Assembly: GCA_009667805.1 (NCBI GenBank)
Contig: CM019066.1
Location: forward strand, 330,392,619-330,456,618
DNA: 64,000 nt
Source: Leptobrachium leishanense
Lineage: Eukaryota > Chordata > Amphibia > Anura > Megophryidae
Reading direction: 5' to 3'
Positions 1 to 31,846 of the stretch are shown here, piece by piece. The translations under genes and the position numbers were made by a program. The number at the start of each line of letters is the position of its first letter. Positions within the stretch are counted from its first letter, which is position 1. The notes beneath the pieces were generated by a model that was given only the letters and a program-made list of their open reading frames with translations, had not been told where the DNA came from and searched no databases.

Positions 1-434
1 GGTTTTCCTCCTTGTCCCTCTTGTTGGGATCTGCTTTAAGATCTAGGATGTTTATTAACCCACGTCTTGGATATCTCGATCGCAAAGTGAAGAGTTACAG
101 ACCTTGTTTTTAGAAGCGTTGCATGAACGCAGTGCTGGGTGGCCAGATTTCAGTAATTGAGTGTAAGTTGGACGTCTCGCAGCTGGCCATACAGCAGGAA
201 GATGTGGAAGCGGTTTTCCTATATACACCTTAATTTGCTGACTAAGCAATAAATGTTATTTAAATCATGGAAGTCCAGCGTCCTCCAATCGATGTACGAT
301 CATTCTCGTGCTTTGCAGGAGTGGACGTTGTATACGTTGACTTTCTTAAATAAATAGCATTTAAATTTTTTTTTTAATTTAGCCTTCACTGATGCGTTAT
401 TTGTGAAGTATTTCAATGTTTTAATTTCCTGCAG
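1..434 (+). other. EPRS1 intron, 3' part
   Basis: Non-coding sequence ending in a pyrimidine-rich tract and CAG acceptor immediately before the coding exon at 435. Nothing else is recognised here. Confidence 0.7.
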
Positions 435-21289
<20,855 letters not shown>

Positions 21290-21348
21290 GGGAAGAAAAG
21301 AACTAACTGTTTCCACTCTTTCGAGCTCTTTATTTTTAATAGGAATTT

Positions 21349-21452
21349 AATAAAACCTAAAGAAAAAGGAGAAGATTTTAGGACCCATGCTACGTGTAGT
21401 TAAATGCTTTACATCACTACACCTATTTTTTTGTGAAAACATCCCTAATAAA
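21349..21452 (+). terminator. EPRS1: EPRS1 polyadenylation signals
   Basis: AATAAA at 21349-21354 and again at 21447-21452, 60 and 158 nt after the stop, with a GT-rich stretch (ATGGTTGTGTTT) near 21478. The second is the better-formed site. Confidence 0.75.
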
Positions 21453-21479
21453 AGTTAATGAGATTAAAGCCTCTTGAAT

Positions 21480-22353
21480 GGTTGTGTTTATAAATATCTG
21501 TTTACGCTAGCCTTGTGCTCATTCACTAATGCTTGGGACATTAAGGGAGATGGGTATCAGCACCATTTATTACCGAATGTCACGGGAGTTGAATTTGTAG
21601 TGCTACAAATGCAGGGCATGTAGTTTTGGGTGCCAGTCAAGCAGTTATTCATTTCTTAAGCCCAGCAGGCAAGCAGAGCTCTTCTATGCCTCTGTAATGG
21701 TGCTAATGTACATGCTGTGCGTCCTGGTCATACTGGTTTTGAAGGGGTTGTGGTCCCACACTCTGAACTCTTTATTTTGTTGTGATTTGTTTCCATTATG
21801 AAGAGAGACATACCCAGGCAGTGGCAAGCTCAGCAAGTAAAGGCATTTGAGAGCGTCTAAATGCATGTGTGTCTACGTATACAAAAGTAGGAACACAATG
21901 TAGGTTTTAAAAAAGTTAATGCTCATTGTTCAACCCTCCACCCTTTCCCACTGCTGCCGTTGATCCAATAAGAGGAAAAAAGATTTTTAATGGACCGAAA
22001 TGGAAATTCTTTCCCGAACCGGAAAATTGAGGAGGCATTTGGCCGAAGAACTGAAATTGATCACCCCATTATTCAAAAAAATAAATAAAATTGTAGCATT
22101 ATATTACACTACATGATCAATACTCCATGAAATGATTACTTGTTAAAAATGGGTTACTACAACTTACCAAGAAGTCAGTGAGTCATTACACTCTGTATAG
22201 GAATGGGTTAATAAAGCCCATGTAATAATATACATTCTGCATATTCAACAGGTCATTACTCTCTGTATAGTAATGAGTCGGAACACACACACACACTTCC
22301 TGCAATTTGATTATTATTGCTGCAGAATCTCTTGCCTCTCTGTCCCTCTATGG
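21480..22353. other. Intergenic, hAT remnant only
   Basis: Downstream of EPRS1. A block near 21990-22075 (GACCGAAATGGAAATTCTTT, GGCCGAAGAACTGAAATT) resembles hAT subterminal repeats of the 6394 type. Nothing else is recognised. Confidence 0.4.
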
Positions 22354-22769
22354 GCTCTATTAACTTATTCGCGCAAACGTTAACGCGTGCGCAAAACCGC
22401 ATTAACGCGAAGGGAAAAACACTTTGCGCAGAACGTCGTATTACAATGTCTGCGCAAAAAATGCACGTTAACGTCTACCGCGGGTGATCCTGCGCGAACC
22501 CTTTGCGTGTGTAATGTACGTTGCGTGTCTTATACTTAACAACATTGTGAGCGCAAATGCGTTTGTGCGCTGGTACGCGGATGGTATTACAATCTATGCG
22601 CAAATTTTAATGCACGCGCGTTTTTGCGCGTCTTTTTTTACGTGCATTATTTTTTGAACGGATGAAAAAATGCTCTCGGATTGAAATGCCAGCGTTAATT
22701 TACGTGCGTTAACGTTTAATACTGCGCGCAAATAAATAGCGCTGCGCGTTTGCGCGAAGTTAATAGAGC
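22354..22769. mobile_element. MITE of the GCTCTATTAA / GCGCAAACGTTAACGCG family, copy 1
   Basis: Long inverted ends beginning GCTCTATTAACTT and rich in GCGCAAACG and GTTAACGC; the right end mirrors the left. A larger copy is at 61841-62549. The TSD is uncertain (CTAT on both sides is possible). Confidence 0.7.
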
Positions 22770-23604
22770 ACTATCTCTCTGTAGTAACTGGAGGTGAAAT
22801 GGCTCTGTGGTTTGGCCACTCAGCCCCCTCACCCTGGCAGCACAGAGTGCACTCCCTTATCTCTGGATGGAGAATGAGCCCACAGGGGGAGAATAAACAA
22901 AAATTGTTTGCTCCAGGTTTAATCACTGGCTGCTGTGGCAGAGAAAAAAACACCCAGCACAATCCCTTTCTTCCTCTCGTGTAGCAGATGCAGCGCTGGC
23001 TTGGGTACTGTCACATTGCAACCTGGAGGCTCCATCCATCATTACATGCTGCATGTTCATTTTTCTTTGGCCATTTTTTTCCTTTCGGCTGAAAATACCA
23101 TTTTTGGTGCATTCCTAAAAAAAAATTTTTTGAAGAATTTAAGCTTGTACCCGGAAGAGAAAAACCTATAATGGCAATCAATTTCTCTTTGGATCAGCAA
23201 GAAATGCAAAAAAATATTTATTTTTAAATCCATTTACATTATGCATTACCAAAAAATAAAAAGACATCCAGATATTACTGTAAAGGCATTGAGTTGGATA
23301 AAACATTTCTGTTCATAAAAATCCATATTTTCATTGGTAATGTAAAGAACCTTTTCCTTTGTTGTTGTCAGAATCTCCTTTTCTGAAGTTGGATGACCTT
23401 GTGTCCTTTTGAAAAGTCCTGTTAATGAATAGGTCACCAGAGAGCTCTTTATAATGATCTACTATTTGAACAATGCAATCATATCATCTCTTAGCCATCT
23501 TTTTTTCAAGCACATGTTTTAATCTCTTCGTTCTATCTTCCATTCCCTTTATAAGCTTTGCTGCCTGCCCCTGCACTTTCTCCAACCACTGAATATACCT
23601 TTTA
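22770..23604. other. Intergenic, hAT end fragment
   Basis: Around 23070-23115, TTTCGGCTGAAAATACC and TTTTTGGTGCATTCCTA look like the right end of a 6394-type hAT. The rest is unassigned. Confidence 0.4.
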
Positions 23605-24476
23605 GGCCCTCGTCAGTCGAAAGCAGTGATCACATCCGTGTTGCCACACACTTTAGGCTAGAACGCAGTGCGAACGCGCGTGCAGCCGCACTTAATCACC
23701 GGCCGTAGTAGCAGCAAATGACAGGCAATGTACGAAGTACGGCCGCACAAAAGTGCGGCCGTGCAACGCAAGCGGCAAACAAATGCATTTTTTTTGAGAA
23801 CATGATACCACTAGTACTGACGTACAGAGTGCGCTGCGTCCGCTAGCGGCGTGTGTGCGTGATTGGGAGACGTCAGACGCTGCTAGTGTCCGGCCAACAT
23901 AATGTCCAGACGCAAAAAGGGTTTTATTGATGATCCGTACAAAATCACAGACGAAAATGCACATCGTATGACCGCTATTGCGTATTCCGTGAAAAAATAC
24001 GTCCATTCGTTCGAACGCACTTTTTCACGGACGACTTGAAAAATGCGTTCGTCTGACCCTAACCTTAACGTCCATCGTAGCGTAGAATCATGATCAATAG
24101 AGACCCACACACTAAGTACATGTGCACCGAACTGCGCACGCACGTGACAAATGGACACAAGTTAGGCAAGAACGTAAAACCGCTATGACTGACGCGCAGA
24201 GTGCGCCACGTCCGCGTAGTGGCCTGTGTGTGTTATGCTGCGATGTCAGACGCAGCGCATTTGCGACGTCCATAACGTTGACACTCAAAGCTTTTTATGG
24301 TCTGGCTGACTACCTGTATTTTAATAATTTTGATTCCCATAATTCCCTTTTTTTTTCCTACAGCTGTTAAAAAAAAAAAAAACACCGTGTGGTGTCTACA
24401 GTATCTTCCGTCAGTATGTCTGTCTGTTATGCACGCACACAGAGTGCGCTCTGACTGCGTTCGTCTGACATTAGCC
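23605..24476. mobile_element. Harbinger-like MITE (subfamily B), hosting a nested insertion
   Basis: The left part GTGTTGCCACACACTT and the right part ACGTCCATCGTAGCGTAGAA are contiguous in the uninterrupted copy at 40054-40469. They are separated here by a subfamily A element with a TTA duplication. The left flank is TTA; the right end (GTCTGACATTAGCC) is decayed. Confidence 0.8.
23656..24064. mobile_element. Harbinger-like MITE (subfamily A) nested in subfamily B
   Basis: 409 bp; TTA at 23653-23655 and 24065-24067. Ends GGCTAGAACGCAGTGCGAAC and GCGTTCGTCTGACCCTAACC. It is the reverse orientation relative to 8197-8621. Confidence 0.85.
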
Positions 24477-24590
24477 TGCCCAAAACTGCTCTGCATATTC
24501 AAGATGGGGGTTCCTTTTGTTTGTAATTGGTTAACGATTTGAGTTGTTGCCTTTTATTCGAGACCTGAAGTTGACCTGTAAAATGTTTAA

Positions 24591-24752
24591 CCTCTTAACA
24601 CGTGGGGCAGACGATGCCGTCCTAGCCGTGAGCGAGCCTAAACACTGCACAGTGGCATAGAATGGCCTGTGGCCTGCCTCCCTTCCCTGCAGCTCATTGA
24701 TGTCATTGGCTGCAGGGGGGGATGCCACCCTGTGACCCCTGGTGCTAAGTGG
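24591..24752. mobile_element. piggyBac-like MITE, 162 bp
   Basis: Ends CCTCTTAACACGTGGGG and rc CCACTTAGCACCAGGGG, with TTAA at 24587-24590 and 24753-24756. Confidence 0.7.
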
Positions 24753-25369
24753 TTAAAATCTTACCTCTTTTAGCCAAATTTCTAGTCCCAATTAGGGATG
24801 AGCCGAACACCCCCGAGTTCGGTTCGAACTCGAACAATTTCGAAAGTTCGATCATGAACCGAACTCGATGCAAGTCAATGGGAGTCAAAAGTTTGGATTT
24901 TAGAGTGCCCTCCAAGAGGGCATATATGTAAGATATTTGCCATAAAAGGTGTATGGGGGTCCAGGTAGTGCCCTGGGGGACAGGAAACAAGGACAAAAAG
25001 TTTTAAAAAAAACGTTTTTAAAGGGACAGTTTTCCATGAAATAAGGGTTAAAAATAAAAACTAAAAATTCCTTCAAATATCGTGCCTAGGAGGTCCCCAT
25101 AACCTGCCTGTGAAGTGGTGGATTTCTAGGATGTATAGAAACATTTAAAAACAAAAAAATTACATTTCAAATGACGGTAAACGGTTTTCCTTTAATCTAT
25201 TCATAAACAACTGCTTGGGGCGGCAGTCTGTATTAAAAGAGGAGACATTTTAGGACGCACAGAACAAGTTTAGTGATTTTTTTTTGGCTAAATTATGGTG
25301 AAACTTATGCAGGCTTTGGATGAAAGTAACAATAGGTGCTTTAAAATTGGGCCTTTAGTGTCGGCAACA

Positions 25370-25960
25370 GTGCCGTCACACCGTAACCCCTCTGTGGTAT
25401 TGTGGAAGAGTGCAGGGTTGGACCCTGCGCTCAAATATTAAAATGATATGAATCTGGTACAGGTGTCAGTAATACACCTGTCCCGCACCCAAATATTGTG
25501 CCTTTCATGGCAGCAAGTGCCTTCACACCGCAACCAACCCTTTTGTGGTATTGTGGAAGAGTGTAGGGGTGGACCATGCGGTCCTATATTAAAAAGATAT
25601 GAATCTGGTAAAGGCGTCAGTGCACCCAAATATTGTGCCTTTGATGCCAGGCCAGCAAGTGCCATCATACAGTAACCCCTCTGTGGTATTGTGGAAGAGT
25701 GCAGGGGTGGACCATGCGGTCCTATATTAAAAAGATATGAATATGGTAAAGGCGTCAGTGCACCCAAATATTGTGCCTTTGGTGCCAGGCCAGCAAGTGC
25801 CATCATACAGTAACCCCTCTGTGGTATTGTGGAAGAGTGCAGGGTTGGACCCTGCGGTTCAAAAAATTCAAATGATATAAATCTGGTAATGGCGTCAGTG
25901 CACCCAAATATTTTGCCTTTGGTGGCAGCAAGTGCCTTCACACCATAACCCCTTTGTGGT
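25370..25960. repeat. Tandem array, about 138-bp period
   Basis: Five copies, marked by TGTGGTATTGTGGAAGAGTG at 25393, 25544, 25682, 25820 and (decayed) 25955. It lies between the hATC fragment and the left transposon end. A long minus-strand frame through it reads repetitive peptide and is not a gene. Confidence 0.9.
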
Positions 25961-26014
25961 ATTGCGTAGGAGTTCAGTGGTGGAGGTTTTGTGAATGCAG
26001 AAAAAATCCCCGAT

Positions 26015-26200
26015 CTATTCCGTTACGTCAGCATCAGGGGAGTGATAGCTGCTGATCCAGGACTGATTCATTTTTATAAATGTCAGCCGGTCTACAGAGT
26101 CGGTGGACAGATGCACTCTTTTGTCTGTGACAAAACCTCCAGCGACACTGAACTTCCTTTCAGAAAGCACGCTGGATGAAGGGCAACCTAGTAGCTGCAT
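26015..26200 (-). pseudogene. hAT transposase C-terminal (hATC) fragment
   Basis: Minus-strand reading LLGCPSSSVLSERKFSVAGG, then FVTDKRVHLSTDSVDRLTF. This is the classical hATC dimerisation motif (S-S-x-x-S-E-R-x-F-S-x-A-G). It is in the same frame as the N-terminal fragment upstream but separated from it by a TAG stop and lacks the RNase-H-like catalytic region that normally lies between them. Confidence 0.88.
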
Positions 26201-26221
26201 AGCATATTGGCTATATTCTGG

Positions 26222-26850
26222 CTAGTGATCCAATCTCATAGCAACGGTGGGGTCTGCTGCACATTTCTTAACGAACTCCCAGACAGCAGAGTTCCTGGAT
26301 GTGTGCTTTGAGACAACAGCGCTCTGCACCTGAGCAGCTCTGACATCTGATGCCTTGGACTGGCTAGTGCTACGGTTGGTCATAGAGGACGTTGTGCCTC
26401 GTGTTTGTTGTGCCTCCTCCTCACTTGACTCCTCTGTTCGATCAGGCACCCAGGTGGAGTCAGTGACCTCATCATCATTGTCATCACCCCCTATCTCCTC
26501 GTCACTGGAGTCAACTTGGCAGTATGCTGCAGCTGCTGGGGCAACGTGAGTGCCAGTTATTTGTGTGTCACTGGCACCCCCTTCCTCTAGGTTCATTATA
26601 TTCCCTTCCTCAACCTCAGAGATTGAATCAGAGCACTGTAATTGCTGCGCATCCTCAAGCAGCATGTCACTGTCATTGTAGTCCAACAATTCAGCTGACT
26701 CCTCCGTGTGTGATAGTGAGGCTACGGCAGGAGTAGCTGTGGACATGGAGGCTGCATTAGATGCTGAGGTGGACTGTAAACCACTACAAGCCTGGCTGGC
26801 AGAGGACTCGAAGGATGAGGATGGCCTGGTTAGCCAATCCACCAAATCAC
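26222..26850 (-). pseudogene. hAT transposase N-terminal fragment
   Basis: A Ser/Glu/Asp-rich acidic region on the minus strand (for example VDSSDEEIGGDDNDDEVTDS), followed by SAVWEFVKKCAADPTVAMRL and a stop. The WEFVKK block is where the zinc-finger-containing N-terminal part of hAT transposases starts. The frame continues upstream through a tandem repeat, so the true start is not clear. Confidence 0.65.
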
Positions 26851-27185
26851 ACGGATTATAACAATTCCCAAATATTTTGTAGAAATTACTGACCCCCAAA
26901 ATACTGGGTGGCAGTGAGAACACACAGATTATAACAATTCCCAAATATTTTGTAGAAATTACTGACCCCCCCCAAAATACTGGGTAGCAGCCAGTGAGAA
27001 CACATGGATTATAACAATTCCCAAATATTTTGTAGAAATTAGTAACCCTCCAAAATACTGGGTGGCAGTGAGAACACACGGATTATAACAATTCCCAAAT
27101 ATTTTGTAGAAATTACTGACCCCCCAAAATACTTGGTGGCAACCAGTGAGAACACACAGATTAGAACATTTCCCAGATATTTTGT
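26850..27185. repeat. Tandem array, 73-80-bp period
   Basis: Five units containing GATTATAACAATTCCCAAAT and TTTTGTAGAAATTACTGACC, starting near 26853, 26926, 27006, 27080 and 27159. Confidence 0.9.
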
Positions 27186-27289
27186 AGAAATGAGACCCCA
27201 CCCAGTAGCTGATGGCATACTGGCAGGGAGAACACACACTAACACAAGATCAATCTCCTCTCAAACACGTGCTGAAGCGCTGTGTGAAC

Positions 27290-27302
27290 CCTTATATAGT
27301 GT
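27290..27302 (-). promoter_or_regulatory. TATA-like box of the hAT element
   Basis: The minus strand reads CACTATATAAGGG upstream of the transposase remnant and inside the transposon. Position and sequence fit a transposase promoter; activity is not shown. Confidence 0.45.
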
Positions 27303-27572
27303 GCTGCGGGACTTAGCTCTGTGAGCCCATGATTGGGCAAAATTTGCCCAATCAGGACTCTGAGCCGTGATTGGCATAGTCTTGAACCTGTCTTGCACAT
27401 GACCTGTGGTCAGGTGCAAGGCTGTAGCCAATTACAAGCTTCAGGCCAGTGGAAAAGTGCATTGTGGTCCATTGTGGTGCATTGTGGGCGAACACGTGGA
27501 AATGTTCGTAGTTCGCGAACAGGCGATGTTCGAATCGAACTCCGAACCAAACAGCTCATCACTACTCCCAAT

Positions 27573-28560
27573 GAATGTCGGTGTAGTCTCTTATGAGGTT
27601 TGCCATGCTTGTTTACCGAACTACAATAAATTCTTTCACGTGCACTTGTGGATTGGTCTTTTCCCGCCGCAGGGTGTACTCTGCCGCACCTGCTGGCAGG
27701 TGGGCCTTGAAGCCACAGGTCATACTAATACGTCTTGTTGCCTTCAATGGGCCTCCTTCAGCCCCGCTCACTAGCTGGCGCTGCTGCAGGGCGGCCTGGT
27801 TCAGGCTGTTCCCCAGAAGTTAATGATGCGCAAAGTGCATCTGCTCCATGGGCGGGCCGAAAGAGGGCCCCCGTGGCAGCAGCAGCCAGCTAGCGGGGTA
27901 CTAGTATACCCCAGCTGGTGTTAAAGCCTTCCCGTCGGGCACTACCTGCCCAGCGTGAAAGGATTATACTACTATACCCCCTCCCTACGCCCTGTGGGTC
28001 GCCTTCACCTCCGCTTCTGTCCTTGCAGAGACCCGGGTAGACGGGCTGCTCCCTGCTCGCACTCATTGTCCTGTCAGTTGCACACCGTCAGCACACACAC
28101 ATGTAGACCGTATGAGACGTACAGCACTGTGTCTGTGTCTCTCACACCCCTTGTGCTAACACAGTGCCCTCTTCTAGCTCCCACACTGTGGCCTTCACCG
28201 TGAGAGCGCACTGCCTGTATCGTCAGCGGTGGCTGCAGGATCCTGGCCTGCTGGCGAAGACTGCTGCCCTGTTTCAAGGCTTCCTGCTGGGATCCCAGTG
28301 GCTGAACTGGGGAGAAATGCAGTGGAGAATGTCCCCCCTCAATCCTTCCTCTGGCCGTGCATTATTCCGACGTGCCAGGGTCTCCCGCTGCGATGTTTTA
28401 ATTCACAGATTGACACTAAGGTACATTTGCAAAAAAAACATTTACAAAATGATTTTATTAAAGTAATTTTCAGTTTTCAGCCGAGATTGTCCTGCATTTT
28501 CTGTTTCAGTCCCGAATTTTCATTTTGGTGCATCACTAGGTTATACACTAACAGTTTACA
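27573..28560. other. Intergenic, mixed repeat fragments
   Basis: A GC-rich block (27660-27960) resembles 37461-37700 (ACTAGTATACCCC, CAGCAGCAGCCAGCTAGCGG). A hAT right end, TTTTCATTTTGGTGCATCAC plus TAGG, is at about 28518-28541. No gene is recognised. Confidence 0.45.
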
Positions 28561-29752
28561 GATGGTAGGCAATTCAGGTCACAATAACTTGGAACAGAAC
28601 ACCAAGGAGACCTTTCTATGGATTCAGGAAAATACCACAAGCTGCCGATAGCGCCTGCTCACCTGCATGGATGTGCCATAGGCATGCTGCAGGGAGACAC
28701 AAAGGCTACAGATGGGGCCAGGGCCACATGATGTAATGTGCATACTTTTAACGAACATTACAATGGATGTGAATTTTACCTCCCTATTGAACTGCTACGA
28801 TGGACATCAGATGGGTCTACAAAACGCTAACATCCATAGGAGGCTCACATTATGTAGAGCTGTGCACACAGCGAGGTTAGGTGGCTACACGGGTTTCCGA
28901 GCAGAAAGAACATCCATTCTCAGACGTTCTTTCCTCACTCTTGTACGTCCTTATGGCCCTTGCTTAAACAGTAACACAGTACTTACAGGCAATTATAAAT
29001 CTAAATGATCAATGGCGCAAGTGGCAGCCATCATAATGGGAAACAGTTTACTATATGGAGCTGGCTGGCTCTGGGTGCCATCAAAGCTTAATTACAAGTA
29101 TAAAAAAAAAGCACGTGTGATGCTGACTTTACATAGACATCAAAAATATAATGCCAAGCTTAAATGAAACATGCAAATACAAAAATCTAAAGAAAAACTT
29201 ATGTTCAGCAAAAGCTGATATTGAGCATAGGTAAATATGACACAAGTGCGTCAATTTAAAAAAAAAAAAAAATGAAGTTGAATGTGACTACCAGGAACAA
29301 TGAAATGATTTGCTGCAATGGTATGAGCACGCCAGTAAACGGTTACAGGCAAATGTAAATAAAACAAAAATATAGAATTGTAAATGCATGCGAACATGAA
29401 GACATTAACTTCTTTGGAAGTTTTAGTGGACCGTGGTTAATGAAACATTTTTCACTGTTAAACTCTTCACTGCCAAGATTGAGTAAACTTCAAAGCACCT
29501 TTTGGTGCCCAAATATAGAGTATATTCTATGTGGTGTAATTTTGGGGCGATACAAAGCAATTAAATTTATTGCAAACAAATGGGTTCTAGAATGCGCCCC
29601 AAAACCTTTAGCCCTTCGGGTGTGACAGCTGAGGTGCTAAACAGTTTGCATTGGCACAAACCAACAATTGGTGATAGGAGAGGCACAGTAGTACTTATCT
29701 TTAAAGAATGCCGATAAACTTCCCAGGAGATGGTCCATAGCTCCACACAAAA
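28561..29752. other. Intergenic, no feature
   Basis: AT-rich single-copy-looking DNA; only short chance open frames. Confidence 0.4.
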
Positions 29753-30449
29753 CTATACAGAAAACACAGGGAATTCGGCAGGAAGGATGTCCAGAGTGAT
29801 GTCCGAACTGATCCAAGCTGATCGCCAATACCGGAAATGCCAATAACCGGTTTTTGGCAAATAAAACAGGATGATGGGGATTTTAAATGAATAAAAGAAT
29901 TTATTATAAATAAAACAAATAACGCCCAACGCGTTTCGTCTAAAAGACTTCCTCAAGGGCAGTAGTAATGCAGTATATCAAAAATAAAATAATATAAATC
30001 CCAAGACTTCCCATTATGCCTTATAGCATCCTTAAACAATTTTCATTGGTTCCACAATTAACCATGGCGTTTTCCTTATATTGGCCTTTCTTTAACTCAG
30101 TTTTTATTCCCATGATCCTCCTGTCCATGGGGGCCCAATCGGCTCCTATGTAGTTTACCAGTTTATTGGGTAAAGCTCTTTTCTTCCGCTTTTACTTTCC
30201 CCAGCCTTTATTATTCTACCTGGAACATCCGGTATCCCCGCAATGTCACTTCCGTTTTTTAGACGAAACGCGTTGGGTGTTATTTGTTTTATTTATAATA
30301 AATTCTTTTATTCATTTAAAATCCCCATCATCCTGTTTTATTTGCCAAAAAACGGTTATTGGCATTTCCGGTATTGGCAATCAGCTTGGATCGGTTCGGA
30401 CATCACTCTGGACATCCTTCCTGCCGAATTCCCTGCTTTTTCTGTATAG
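29753..30449. repeat. Long inverted repeat with hammerhead-like inner ends
   Basis: Left arm 29753-29945 and right arm 30257-30449 (193 bp each) are close reverse complements, separated by 311 bp. Reading each arm outward from the centre gives TTTTAGACGAAACGCGTTGG first, then a shared AT-rich tail. On the minus strand the left copy extends into GCCCTTGAGGAAGTC (29946-29960), that is box 1 (one base off CUGANGA), helix II and box GAAA. This looks like two copies of a ribozyme-bearing retroelement terminus in head-to-head arrangement. Confidence 0.75.
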
Positions 30450-30475
30450 CTAAACAGTTTGACCAGCTGGGATTC

Positions 30476-30856
30476 TGTGGATGTTATTCTCTAAGGTCCA
30501 CGTTTGCCTCTGAATTGCACCGAACAGCGAATTTCACTGTAGAGTCAATTTGCCAAATACAAATTGACAGAGAAATATTGTGCATTTTGCTGCATTTCGG
30601 CGGACTTTGGCTGCAACGAAATTGTCCAATAGAGAACTGATGATTCGTCTATTCACAGCACTAAAATTTACCTGCTTTTGGGTATTTCAATAGGTTTAAA
30701 CAGGCGAATCTAATAGGTTTTAATGTAATAAATGTAAGATTTTTATTTTTTAAAAGGACTTTTTGTTATTTAGATAATTTTTTACTACATTTACATTGAT
30801 TTAACCTGGTGCAATTCAGAAATTTTATTAATTTTCGGTGCTTTGTGAATAGACCC
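30476..30856. mobile_element. Probable MITE (GAATTGCACCGAA family)
   Basis: Left GTTATTCTCTAAGG plus CTGAATTGCACCGAACAGCG; right GGTGCAATTCAGAAATTTTA to TTTGTGAATAGACC. Mirrored, but with decayed ends. Related motifs occur at 35560-35860 and 51098-51930. Confidence 0.4.
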
Positions 30857-31330
30857 CTGCGTCTAAAACACAAATCCCCTGCTGATTTGGCAGGAGCCCC
30901 AGGTGCTGTAGCTCTTTTTGCTCAGAAGATGGCGACATCTGGTCAAATAGGGATACACCAGTAAAAAATACATTGCGAATATTTTCTTTTTTTTTTAAAC
31001 TGTATATTTACATAAATAATATACTTTGCATTTGTTTATCCTGTACATTTCCACACAACCAATACACCCAGCTGCCATCTTTCCTCCTTATCTGTGTCTT
31101 CAAACTGCTCTGCTACTTTTACCCTTTATCCTTATACTTGTGGCAAAGCCATAAACCCAGTGATAATTCTTGCTATTGAGTATGGAGATAGAAGCTGTTG
31201 CTTGTGGTGAACCGTGTCCCATGTAATATGCTCTCACTTAATTACACTTTTTTTTTCTTGAAAAAGTTTATTATTTTACTGCGTCATAAAAAAAAAGATT
31301 CCTTAAGGTGATGTGCCCTGACTGTCAAAA

Positions 31331-31340
31331 CATAAAAGGG
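31331..31340 (+). promoter_or_regulatory. TATA-like box of the SLC30A10-like gene
   Basis: CATAAAAGGG lies 62-71 nt upstream of the ATG at 31402, implying a short leader of about 40 nt. Sequence only; no start-site data. Confidence 0.5.
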
Positions 31341-31401
31341 AGCTGCGAGCTCGTCACTTGCTGCAGACGTTAATAGAGAGGTTGACAGAGCAGTGACAAC
31401 A

Positions 31402-31846
31402 ATGAGTCGCTACACGGGAAGAACCAGCCGGCTTATTCTTATGTCCGTTGTTCACTTTTTCTTATTTTTGGCTGAGATCATAATCGGTTACATTGGGAAC
31501 TCCCTCTCCCTCTCGTCTGACGGCTTTGCGGTTCTTTCCCATCTTATCTCCATGCTAATTGGTTTGGCGGGAGTCCGATACAGCCGTGTTCAGTGGCACC
31601 CGAGAAACACATACGGCTTGTCGAGAGCTGATGTGGTAGGTGCCTTCGGCAATGCAATCTTTGCCACTGCGCTGATGTTCAGCATCTTTGTGGAGACCAT
31701 CAAGCGGTTTGTCAAGCCCGAAAAGACTGAGGAAGCACTGTTGGTCCTCATCATGGGAGTCGTGGGTCTTGGCATCAATGTTTTAAACTACATCTTCTTC
31801 ATGGACTGCTGTTACCCCAAGAAGTCTGTCATGAATCTGGACACAG
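31402..31846 (+). CDS. SLC30A10-like exon 1
   Basis: ATG at 31402 with A at -3, in the position equivalent to the start of SLC30A10. The frame is open to the donor and on to 31869 if unspliced. No stops or frameshifts occur, and conserved transmembrane glycines are kept, arguing for selection on the protein. Confidence 0.88.

Larger units (their letters stand above)
24793..27564 (-). mobile_element. hAT transposon with internally deleted transposase
   Basis: A 2772-bp element with ends TAGGGATGAGC and rc TAGTGATGAGC, flanked by GTCCCAAT (24785-24792) / CTCCCAAT (27565-27572), 7 of 8. Subterminal DNA at both ends is rich in TTCG and GAACTCGAAC motifs. On the minus strand it holds a TATA-like box, an N-terminal transposase part and a C-terminal hATC dimerisation part, brought together by deletion of the catalytic middle. 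Two tandem arrays occupy the flanks. Non-autonomous; mobility would need a related source. Confidence 0.88.

Noticed and set aside
25438..25941. 167-codon minus-strand frame
   Set aside because: It is the 138-bp tandem array inside the hAT element, a multiple of three by chance.
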